NCBI GenBank assembly: GCA_900757025.1
Contig: CAAEMG010000106.1
Span: 1-7,858, forward strand
DNA length: 7,858 nucleotides
Reading direction: 5' to 3'
Source: Clostridia bacterium
GTDB taxonomy: Bacteria > Bacillota > Clostridia > Lachnospirales > Anaerotignaceae
Shown here: positions 1-7,400 of the stretch, in pieces
How the letters are laid out: every line of letters starts with the position of its first letter
Numbering within the stretch: the first letter of the stretch is position 1
Made by a program: the position numbers and the translations under genes
The notes under the pieces: model-generated
Seen by the model: the letters and a program-made list of their open reading frames with translations, nothing else
Told to the model about the DNA's origin: nothing
The model's database searches: none

Positions 1-2257
1 AGGAAACGGTTCCGGCTATATTGGCATAGTAATATCCGCTTTCTTTTGTGCTTAAATCGGCTTTAAGGCTGTCGCCTCCCTTTACAGCCTGAGGAACTTC
101 AATGCTGTAGTCTGCCGCATATTCGCCTCTCAAATTATCAAAATACATAACCTGCTGGTTTGTATTGGTGTTTGAAAGAGCCGCAACATATATTGTTTTA
201 AGCTTTATAGGATATTTAACAGTGCTTGGAATATCCGCACCCATAGGTGCATATTCTCCGTTCCAGTTTACATCTCTTGTAAAATCTATTACACTTTCCG
301 TTCCGTTTGCATCAACTATTTTTCCTCTTACCCACTGACCGCTGCCGTTTCCGTAAACGTCCATTATAAGGCGTTTTGGCGAACCGCTTATTGAAAGGCC
401 ATCACCGGCAAATGAAAGATATGCCGCCTGTGTTGAAGAAGATTCTTTAAAATAATAGCTTAATCCAAGTGCTTTGCTGCCATCGCTTACATATTTTGTT
501 GTAACACCGGCAATTCCCTGTATATCCTTTGGATATGCAGAATAGTCAAGATACTGTATGTTTTCAAAAGAATCTATTTTCTTTTCTTCTCCGCCTACGG
601 AAACCTTTATGTATGCCGTAAGACCGTTGTAGCTTATTCTTATAAGTCCTCCGCCTGTGCTTGCAGGAGCTGTGTATGTATTTCCGTTTAAAGTTCCTAT
701 GTCGGCTGTTGCACTTACTTTATTTGTAAGGTCAACAGTTGCGCCGTCCTCTGTTGTTCCCGTTACGGCAAATGTTGTGCTTTCGCCTTCATTAAGATAT
801 ATGTCTGATTTTGATGTGCTTAATGACACAACCTTTGAAATAGGAACTCTGTGTTCGGCAGCACTTCCTTTGTAGCTTGCTTTTATAACAACTGTTCCGC
901 TTTCACCTGCCGTAACAGTGTTTCCGTTTAATGTTCCTCCTTCTATAGAAAGAGTGACATCGCTTGGGTTTAATATAATTTTATGGTGATTTTTATCGTA
1001 TCCGTAAAGACTGAGTGTAAATGTTCCGTTTGGTGCAACAGACTCGGAACTGCTGTCTATTAAAACAGATTCTGCCTCGCCTTTTTCACTGTTGTCAAAT
1101 ATTCCGACAGCAGTCATAACTTTTCTTGCCGTTCCTTCTGCGGGGCTGTTTACTATCTGTGCATTTCCGTTATCGTCTTTAACTGCCATTGTTGAAGAAC
1201 CGCCGCCGTCAAGGTTTACGCCGTAGTACATTCCTTCGTCTTTTAAAAGCTGTACCGACTCATCGGGAGTTAAACCTATGCTTGTGTTGTTTCCGCCGCT
1301 TCTTTTTCCATCGGCAACTATAAGCTTAACGGTCTTTTTGTCCTGAGATACACCAAGAAGTGTTCTTGGCTGTCTGCCCTTTGAAACCTCGCCTATAGAC
1401 GCAGGCTTTGAACCGTCATCAAGCAGTATTCCTCCGCCTGTTACAGCTGTTTCTATGTTGTCCAAATCAAAGTTGCAGTTTACGTCAACCTTTACGCTTT
1501 GACCTACAGCAAGGTAGTTTTTGTATGCGTCGGCATATTCATTTCCTAAAATAACAAGGTATCCGTTTTCCGGAACATTTACGGTTTCGCCTTTTTGCGA
1601 AATATATGTAATATGGTCATTTTCAACTACAACCTTTGTTAAATTCTGAAATCTTGCGTCAAGCTGAGCTGTGTTTGAACCACCGTTTTTATCGAAAATT
1701 ATAGGATATTTCATTTCGGTTATTTTGTTTACGCTGGCAAAGTCAAAAAGTTTCTGGCCTTCAACCATAAAATTCATAGTTGTTTTGAAATATCCAACCA
1801 TAGGGTTGTTGTTATTGTCTATAAACATTGTACCAAACTGATTTGTGCCTATGTTTTTGTCGGTATCTATAGACAAAATATCGCCGTTTGCTATAACAGG
1901 GCCAAATGATGCCGAATGTGTTCCCGTAAGGCCGAAAAACGCACTGTTTACACCGGCAATGGCATTGCTTCCGTTTATGAGATTATTTACGGTTTCTTTA
2001 AGTCCTATTTCCTTTACGCTTTCAACAGGGTTTATTTTTATGTTGCTGTTTGATATGTCTGCCGTAAGCACATAAATGTCAAGCCAGCCATCACTTGTAA
2101 GCCTGTGTTTATATTGATAATTTACGCCTTTTGCCAAAAGCTGTTCCTGTACCTGCTCATAAAGAGTTGTCGATGCAAAAGCAGGAACTGCACCGAAAAT
2201 TGCCGCAGAAAAAATTCCGACGGCAACAAGTTTTCTGAGTGTACTCATTTTGCTCAT
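1..2257 (-). CDS. Secreted phosphodiester glycosidase (NAGPA family), 3' end outside window
   Basis: The first 752 residues of a larger exported protein are visible and the frame is still open at position 1. Residues about 8-28 form a signal peptide (RKL, then a hydrophobic stretch ending AVPAFA-ST). Residues about 95-390 match the phosphodiester glycosidase / NAGPA (DUF2233) family: GVNSAFFG at 102-109, RTLLGVSQDKKTVKLIVADG at 298-317, and NLDGGGSSTM at 348-357. The family's human member uncovers mannose-6-phosphate tags. The bacterial ones are thought to cleave sugar-phosphodiester bonds in surface polymers; the substrate here is unknown. Two Ig-like segments follow (about 395-555), each containing GTLNGNT-V/Y-TA (441 and 521). 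A jelly-roll-like region follows (about 560-715), and another module begins before the edge. ATG 2257 was chosen because AAGGAAG lies 13 nt upstream; Met4 at 2248 is the alternative. The gene is 18 nt downstream of the 175-residue gene, so co-transcription is likely. Whether it ends in an SLH, sortase or enzymatic module is not visible. Confidence 0.85.
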   Translation of the reverse strand, partial: MSKMSTLRKLVAVGIFSAAIFGAVPAFASTTLYEQVQEQLLAKGVNYQYKHRLTSDGWLDIYVLTADISNSNIKINPVESVKEIGLKETVNNLINGSNAIAGVNSAFFGLTGTHSASFGPVIANGDILSIDTDKNIGTNQFGTMFIDNNNNPMVGYFKTTMNFMVEGQKLFDFASVNKITEMKYPIIFDKNGGSNTAQLDARFQNLTKVVVENDHITYISQKGETVNVPENGYLVILGNEYADAYKNYLAVGQSVKVDVNCNFDLDNIETAVTGGGILLDDGSKPASIGEVSKGRQPRTLLGVSQDKKTVKLIVADGKRSGGNNTSIGLTPDESVQLLKDEGMYYGVNLDGGGSSTMAVKDDNGNAQIVNSPAEGTARKVMTAVGIFDNSEKGEAESVLIDSSSESVAPNGTFTLSLYGYDKNHHKIILNPSDVTLSIEGGTLNGNTVTAGESGTVVIKASYKGSAAEHRVPISKVVSLSTSKSDIYLNEGESTTFAVTGTTEDGATVDLTNKVSATADIGTLNGNTYTAPASTGGGLIRISYNGLTAYIKVSVGGEEKKIDSFENIQYLDYSAYPKDIQGIAGVTTKYVSDGSKALGLSYYFKESSSTQAAYLSFAGDGLSISGSPKRLIMDVYGNGSGQWVRGKIVDANGTESVIDFTRDVNWNGEYAPMGADIPSTVKYPIKLKTIYVAALSNTNTNQQVMYFDNLRGEYAADYSIEVPQAVKGGDSLKADLSTKESGYYYANIAGTVS

Positions 2258-2270
2258 TTTTAGAAAAACA

Positions 2271-2277
2271 CTTCCTT
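2271..2277 (-). promoter_or_regulatory. Ribosome-binding site of the phosphodiester glycosidase, overlapping the upstream stop codon
   Basis: AAGGAAG on the minus strand overlaps the TAA stop (2276-2278) of the preceding gene and sits 13 nt before ATG 2257. The overlap suggests translational coupling of the two genes. The spacing is somewhat long for a Bacillota site. Confidence 0.6.
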
Positions 2278-2803
2278 AACCTATTATTTCGTATCCGCCT
2301 CGTATTAAAAATTTTGCTTCGTCACTGATAACCACAGCACCGCTGTTTTTAGGAGAAGGCATTATAAAAAGCTGTCTTTTTGAAAGACCCATGCCGTTAC
2401 AGTATTCCACACCGTTTGATATATTTATAAAGCCTTCGCTGCCGCTGCAATATACTTTTGCATCGCCAAAAACAAGTATAATTTCCGATGTTCCGTAGCT
2501 GCACATAAGTGTTTGTCCTCTTTTAAGGCTAACCGATGAAAAAGCAAGCTCATCTTCATAAGTCATCATGCTGTCAAGTTCATCCATAACGTCGGCATAT
2601 GTTTCTTTTTTGCTGTCCTTACCCATAAGCATTGATTCATCTGTGTCTATAATTTTTTCCAATACAGATGTGTTATGGCTTTTATCTAATACATTTGATG
2701 TATTTTCATCGGCTTCACTGCTGAAAACATTTACAGACGCTATAGTGGCAATAACTATAGTGGTTACCATTATGGAAAACGCACGCATTTTTTCATTATC
2801 CAT
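2276..2803 (-). CDS. Small membrane-anchored or secreted protein with C-terminal beta-rich domain, function unknown
   Basis: The protein has 175 residues. The N-terminus is short and charged (MDNEKMR). A hydrophobic helix at about 8-27 follows, so the product is an exported protein or a single-pass membrane protein with its bulk outside the cell. Residues 30-88 are acidic and polar with no visible fold. Residues about 90-174 look like a compact beta domain: SLKRGQTLMCSYGTSEIILV, then GDAKVYCSGSEGFINISNG, and a final FLIRGGYEII. From memory, a similar 'G-x-x-L-x-C-x-x-GTE-I-x-L... GGYEI' pattern recurs in uncharacterised exported proteins of Clostridia, but no function can be named. Three cysteines (101, 119, 135) lie in this domain. 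AAAGGAAG 7 nt before ATG 2803 supports the start. The gene opens a two-gene unit with the phosphodiester glycosidase, so a role at the cell envelope is inferred. Confidence 0.8.
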   Translation of the reverse strand: MDNEKMRAFSIMVTTIVIATIASVNVFSSEADENTSNVLDKSHNTSVLEKIIDTDESMLMGKDSKKETYADVMDELDSMMTYEDELAFSSVSLKRGQTLMCSYGTSEIILVFGDAKVYCSGSEGFINISNGVEYCNGMGLSKRQLFIMPSPKNSGAVVISDEAKFLIRGGYEIIG

Positions 2804-2810
2804 TAAATTT

Positions 2811-2818
2811 CTTCCTTT
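2811..2818 (-). promoter_or_regulatory. Ribosome-binding site of the 175-residue envelope protein
   Basis: AAAGGAAG on the minus strand, 7 nt before ATG 2803, is a strong Bacillota-type Shine-Dalgarno match and fixes the start of the gene. Confidence 0.75.
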
Positions 2819-2826
2819 CGAGGCAA

Positions 2827-2856
2827 TTGATACCTTTACATATATGTAACAGTAAA
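2827..2856 (-). promoter_or_regulatory. Candidate sigma-70/sigma-A promoter for the envelope operon
   Basis: Minus strand: TTTACT (2851-2856, 4 of 6 to TTGACA), an 18-nt spacer, then TATCAA (2827-2832, 4 of 6 to TATAAT). It lies about 25 nt before the start codon of the 175-residue gene, in the only intergenic gap of the window. The match is modest and the region is AT-rich, so other hexamer pairs are possible (for example TTGTGG-17-TATGTA further upstream). The palindrome at 2836-2849 lies wholly inside this spacer. Confidence 0.35.
2836..2849. promoter_or_regulatory. Perfect 14-bp palindrome, possible operator
   Basis: TTACATATATGTAA is its own reverse complement. TTTACATATAT is repeated at 2835-2845 and 2861-2871, exactly 26 bp apart, so there is one full palindrome and one half-copy. 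A dimeric regulator binding between the -35 and -10 hexamers would block transcription. AT-rich intergenic DNA yields chance palindromes easily, and no regulator gene is in the window. Confidence 0.4.
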
Positions 2857-3576
2857 TAATTTTACATATATATTTATAAATAATACCACAAATAAGGCTA
2901 TTTGGCTTTATATATATTCAAAATTTAAATAAATTGTAATAATTCCCCCACCAAAGCCCTTATTTTTCAAGCCTTTCTTCTCTGTATTGTCCTTTCTGTG
3001 TTTCCTTTTCCGTTTGTATAGTTCTGCTTTTTGTATGCCTTTTTCATGCCCATAAGAATTTTGTTTGTTGCTTTGTTCTGCCGCACTATTTTCGGCTTCG
3101 TTTATGCTTTTTGCGGCACTTTCGGGCATTTCTATTCCGCTTTGGGCATATTCGTTTACGGTTTTGTCAACATTTCCGTTGAATTTTTCTCCCCCATATT
3201 CTATAATATTATTGTAAGCAGATGGTTTGGCGTCTTGGACGTGGTTGCTGGGGGAGCCGACGGGCTCGTTGATCTGATTAAATTCAGGCACATCGGTATC
3301 TGAACCACTGCTTATTTTGGGTACAGAATTAGCGCCGGCTGTGCCATTTTCGGCTATAAATCCGGTCTTGAACGCTTTTTCTGTACCATTTTTTATTTTA
3401 AAAATGTTGCCTGTACTGTCAACAATTTCATATAAATAGTATCTATTTGACGTATCTTTTTTTATTACAACAGCAGCAACAAACCCTTTCTGATTTGCAA
3501 CTTCTACAGGTCCGGCAAATACTACCATATCATAATTTCTTCCTTTCCATTGATTTTGATAGTCAATTTGTTTTCC

Positions 3577-3584
3577 TTTTTTTT
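3577..3584 (-). other. Frameshift site 3: A8 run, one base too many
   Basis: On the minus strand the frame with DSIAHG...AAVPDIIKK meets TGA at 3563-3565. Removing one A from this A8 run gives IIKKGKQIDYQNQWKGRNYD and runs straight into the MVVFAGPVEV frame. The WKGR-x-YD joint fits the LPD3-like pattern, so the original run was probably A7. Confidence 0.7.
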
Positions 3585-3747
3585 ATTATATCCGGAACTG
3601 CTGCAAACGTAATTGATTTTGCTCTTCCAAGACCATGTGCAATACTGTCTTGTATTCCGTTTTCATCAATAACAACATCACCAAAACCTTTTCTTGTAAC
3701 CTTATTTCCCAATGTCTTAAAAAATTCTCCAACTTGTTCTGTTAAAC

Positions 3748-3754
3748 GTTTTTT
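3748..3754 (-). other. Frameshift site 2: A AAA AAC heptamer, one base too few
   Basis: The frame reads GGA AAA AAC GTT TAA and stops at 3742. A shift of -1 (or one more A) gives GKK-RLTEQVGEFFKTLGNKV and continues the LPD3-like domain. The seven bases are the classical X XXY YYZ slippery heptamer in the correct phase. It could therefore be a recoding site, but its neighbours at 4082 and 3577 need the opposite shift, which favours indels or sequence errors. Confidence 0.6.
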
Positions 3755-4081
3755 CCTTTTGGTAATTCCTCACCAGACAATTTTGAAATTGGTCCCATTT
3801 TTTCAAGATCAGGAATATTCTCTCTAAGTTTTACTATTATATTTCGTGTATCGTTTTTATTCAATCCTTCTTTTGGTATTGACGACATTAAAGGCATACT
3901 GTTTGTATGTCTGCTATTGACAACATCCGTATTATCACTTATTCTTAAATCAGCATTAATGCTATTAGATGTGTCACTATGAGCACCGGCTCCGAGAAGA
4001 TTAGTTCTGGCAGACCAACTGGCCACGGGCACATCTTTTTTTATTCCCCAATTATAACTTTGGCTTTCCGCATTGACATTA

Positions 4082-4088
4082 TTTTTTT
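4082..4088 (-). other. Frameshift site 1: A7 run, one base too many
   Basis: AGA AAA AAA TAA ends the first segment at 4079. With A6 the reading becomes R-K-N-N-V-N-A-E-S-Q-S-Y-N-W-G and stays open for over 100 codons, to 3742. The joint falls in linker sequence, so it is supported only by the open frame and by the matching breaks downstream. Confidence 0.55.
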
Positions 4089-4482
4089 CTTGGAAGTATA
4101 CTGAATATAGGGTCAGATTCTACAGCCATCGGCGGAAGTTTTCTTCCGTTGACAGGAAGCGAGTCAAGATCCTTTTTTTCATACAATATATTTCCTTTTT
4201 TTCTATTTTGTTCAATAAAATTTTGAAACTCTTTTCTGCCGTAATAACTTGCCACTTCATTTAAAATTCCAAGTTTTCCGTTTTTGTCTAAATGCAATGC
4301 AACCATTATTGGATTTTTATTATTGTCAATAAATTCGGTAAACACAACCAAACTGTTTTTTGTGTATCTGATTTTAATATTGCTGTCATGCACAGCTATG
4401 TAGTTCGTTCCGTCCTTCAAAATCCTTCTTACTTCCACCATTTTCCCGTCAACCTTCACTGCGCTTTTCTCTACCATTTCGC

Positions 4483-4487
4483 CCTCC
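4483..4487 (-). promoter_or_regulatory. Ribosome-binding site that decides the start at 4477
   Basis: GGAGG lies 5 nt before ATG 4477. It overlaps the upstream ATG at 4489 (ATGGAGG), which itself has no Shine-Dalgarno sequence. The stop of the 1119-residue gene (4498-4500) is 10 nt upstream of the site, so the two genes are probably translationally coupled. Confidence 0.7.
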
Positions 4488-4497
4488 ATGTTGTCTT

Positions 4498-7400
4498 TTA
4501 CTGCCTTGATGAACCAATTTCAGTCCATTCCGCCTGTTGCATATGCTTTGTTAATGAGTATCCTTGTTTGAAGTTTTCCAAATCTCTGTCGTTTATAATT
4601 CCTTCGCCGTATGCCTGAACAAGTCCGCTTTCGCTTACCAGTTTGTCCACAGGGTTTCCGTTTACGTCAACACTTCTTATTTCATATTTCGGCTTTGTGT
4701 CAAGTTTAAACTCACTCAGTTTTCTTCTGTATTCGTTTTTCATTCTTGTAGCCTTTGCTTCATTTTCGTGTATAGGCTTTATGTATGCCTCTGCCAGTTT
4801 TTTGCCGTCGCCTGTTTCCTTTGCCAAGTCTTCAAAGTTTCTGTCCGGCGTTTCGCTTTCCCATTGAAATCCGCTTTTTTTGTCAACGTATTTGTTGCTG
4901 TTAATAGCAAGCTCTCTTGCCATATCACGCCTTTGTTCCGCAACGCCTCTTTTGTAGTCTTTCAGTCTTTGGTCTGTTTCGGCTGCGGCTTTTGCTGTTT
5001 CGTATACGGCGTTTACGGCTTTTTTGTTTGCGTTTTTCGGCAGCTCCTCAAGCGTGATCTCGCCGTTAAGAACTCTTTGAAGTGCGTTTCCGTCTGCCTC
5101 TGTCCACAGATAACGGTTTTTCATCTGTGACAGCTTTTTGTTAAGGTCTTTGCTTGTACTGAATATCTTCTTTGTTTCTTTTATGTTTGTGTGCATTTGG
5201 TCAACAATGGCTCTCCTTTGTTCCTTTGCCTCGGCTCTTTTTCCACGCTCTCTCTTGAAGTTAATTACATCCGCCAAGCTCTCGTTCATGTCCTCAACCG
5301 CTGTGTTAAATGCTTCTCTTGCCCTTTCCTCAACCGATGAGCCGTAATTTATTCCCAAATCTCTCAATCTTTCCTCTGTAGGCTTAATGCTTTCCGCCAC
5401 ATCTCTCATTTTTTCCAGCTGATCTTCCGGATTAATTATATTTTCGGGGAAAAGCTCCGGATATTGTTCGCTTAATTCCTGATAAAAACTGTCTGAAGCC
5501 AAAGCCCCTTTGTCATAACTCCACCTTAATCCTCTTCCCAAATCCTTTGCGTCAGTGCCTTTTATGCCGCTTATATTTATTTTTGTTGTTCTCAAGGCTT
5601 TTTTAAGTTCTTTGTACTGCTCATAATATTCTGTGTTAAACGTCATTGCGTTTTCATACAGCTTGTCAAATACCTTGTTTACCTCTTCTTCGCTCATTCC
5701 GCCTTTTTCCACATATTCGTTTGCAAACTGCCTTATGTCCTCTTTTATGCCTTTGTCCGCATATGTCGTCATGCCTATGCTGTCTTTAAAGCTCTTTAAA
5801 AGTTTGTTTACAGCCTTGTTTGTGTAGCTTTGGGCTTTTGCGTTCATTCGGCTTTCCGCAAGCTCTTCGTTTGTTTGGCGGAAGCTGTGCTGTTTCTTCC
5901 CTTTGTCCTCCTGTGCTTTTTTAATGATTTCTCCTAAATTTGTACCTATGCTATTGCTTTTTTTATCTTGCTGTGATATATTCTTATCGCCAGCAAAACT
6001 CTGAGCGCCGCCTTTATTGGCGGAAGGGCCGTGAAGCAGGTCTCCTTTTGGAGAATAGTGCGAGTTTTTGCTGGCACTTTTTTTAAACATTTTTCCTATG
6101 TTGTAAACTGTATTCACTTCCCCGTTTTTTCCTACAGATATAGTAAGCTGAAATATTTCTCCATTTTTATTTTCATAAAATGCCTTTCTGTATTCAAAAC
6201 CGTCTTTTGCAAAGCTGTGTGCTTTATAATCTGCTACAACCTTATGCTGTTTTGATATTTGAGCAAGTTCATCAATATGATTTGCGGCTTTAAGCTTTTC
6301 CATAAACTCGCTGTCATTCATTTTTTTATGATTTCCGTTTTTATCGGTTATATCATTTCTGTAAGCCAGTTTCCATGTTGTTCTTCCGTTTATTGTCATT
6401 TCACTGCCGTCATCTGCAAAAACTTTAATATCACCGTTTTTTAAAAGATTTTTCCTTAAAACCGCCTGTATCTTTTTGTTATTTTTTAAATCAGATTCTT
6501 TTATGTCTAGTTCTCTGCTCTCTTTAACATACTTGCCATGCTCGTTTGTTTCTATGCTGCTCTGCTTTCCGCTGTTTCTTGCTCCTTTCTTCTCCGTTTC
6601 TCTCACAGCCTTTTCATATAACCTTTCGGCTTCTTTCAACATGTTTTCCGCAGTCGGGTCTACACCTTTTATTTTGTTAATTGTGTTTCTTATCCATTCC
6701 AGTATCCTTTGTCCAAAGCCTCTGTTTTCGTTTACAAGACGGTTTATGCTGTCCTCGTTCTCAAATAAATCGCTTTCTTGAACAAATTTTGCCATAAGCT
6801 CTCTGTTTAAACCGTTGTCGTCAAGCTCTTGACCATTTTTCCTGTAAAGCTCCCTTATGCTGTCGGCATATGCCGCTTTGTCTGCGTTTCCTTCTTCGTC
6901 AATAAAACCTTGATTCTTTATAAAATCACTGTATAGTCCGCTTGCCAGTGACCAGTCCGTAAAATCCTTTTTAAATGCTTTGCTGTCCTCTATGGCGTGT
7001 GTAAATTCATGCTTGAATATTTTCCAGTAGTTCGCATTTGTGCTGTTCTGTCCACTCTCTGTCTGCTGACCACTAATCACTAAATTCTGACCACTGTTCT
7101 TTTCCACATCAACCAAATTCGCATTTAAGTATATCTTGCCGTTTTCATAAAAACCTTCGCTGCTGTCGTCTCCGAGGTAGTATATAACTTCACTTCCAAG
7201 CCTCTTTGCCAGCTTGTCCATGTTGCCTATGGTCTTTTCTCCGGCATATCTGCCAACTATTTCTCTGTATTTTGCCTGTCTTTCTGGTGCTGCGTCCTCT
7301 TCTATGTTTTCTCTTAATGTTTTTTCTCTTTCGTTGATTTTTGTGTTTTTATCGTTTATACTGTTATTGAATTGGTCACTGCTCGTTTCGGGCGTGTGGT

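Larger units (their letters stand above)
2908..4477 (-). pseudogene. Toxin-like polyvalent protein (MuF-C-like plus LPD3-like), broken by three frameshifts
   Basis: Four open segments in alternating frames (4477-4079, about 4086-3742, 3748-3563, about 3576-2908) join into one protein of about 520 residues when three poly-A runs are corrected by one base each. Order: VKVDGKMVEVRRILKDGTNY (resembling the strand repeat of Cu-amine-oxidase-like N domains in Clostridia envelope and phage proteins); a MuF-C/BECR-like C-terminal half with LVVFTEFIDNNKNPIMVALH and ASYYGRKEFQNFIE; a polar linker; an LPD3-like domain with GFGDVVIDENGIQDSIAHG, AAVPDII and WKGRNYD-MVVFAGPVEV; and a lysine/arginine-rich tail ending at TAA 2908. 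Domain names are from memory of phage and conjugative-element 'polyvalent protein' families, in which BECR-fold modules are predicted RNases. Start 4477 was chosen over 4489 because GGAGG lies 5 nt before it. Translation as given stops at 4079 after 132 codons. The later pieces lack good starts, apart from a possible restart at 3528. If the indels are sequencing errors, the gene is intact. Confidence 0.7.

Noticed and set aside
2568..2849. Plus-strand open frame of 93 codons opposite the envelope protein, and similar plus-strand frames elsewhere
   Set aside because: They are antisense shadows of the minus-strand genes, with hydrophobic low-complexity products, no ribosome-binding sites and no recognisable domains.
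2886..2905. Rho-independent terminator after the toxin-like gene
   Set aside because: The hairpin CCACAAATA-AGGC-TATTTGG has only about 7 pairs with a bulge, is AT-rich and lacks a real U-tract in the minus-strand direction.
2806..3547. Shared 14-mer GAAAGGAAGAAATT (minus strand) at 2806-2819 and 3534-3547
   Set aside because: At 2806 it is a ribosome-binding site; at 3534 it encodes WKGRNY-type residues of the LPD3-like domain. The purine-rich match is likely chance, though it might allow restart near 3528.
3742..4032. Separate gene starting at GTG 4032
   Set aside because: There is no ribosome-binding site and the frame stays open further upstream to the A7 run. It is better explained as the second piece of the frameshifted gene.
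4082..4088. Programmed -1 frameshift at the A7 run
   Set aside because: A -1 shift here leads to a stop within about 15 codons. The open continuation needs +1, so standard slippage does not explain it.
4477..4489. Earlier ATG at 4489 as start of the second toxin-like gene
   Set aside because: It has no Shine-Dalgarno sequence, and its own bases form the GGAGG site that serves ATG 4477.
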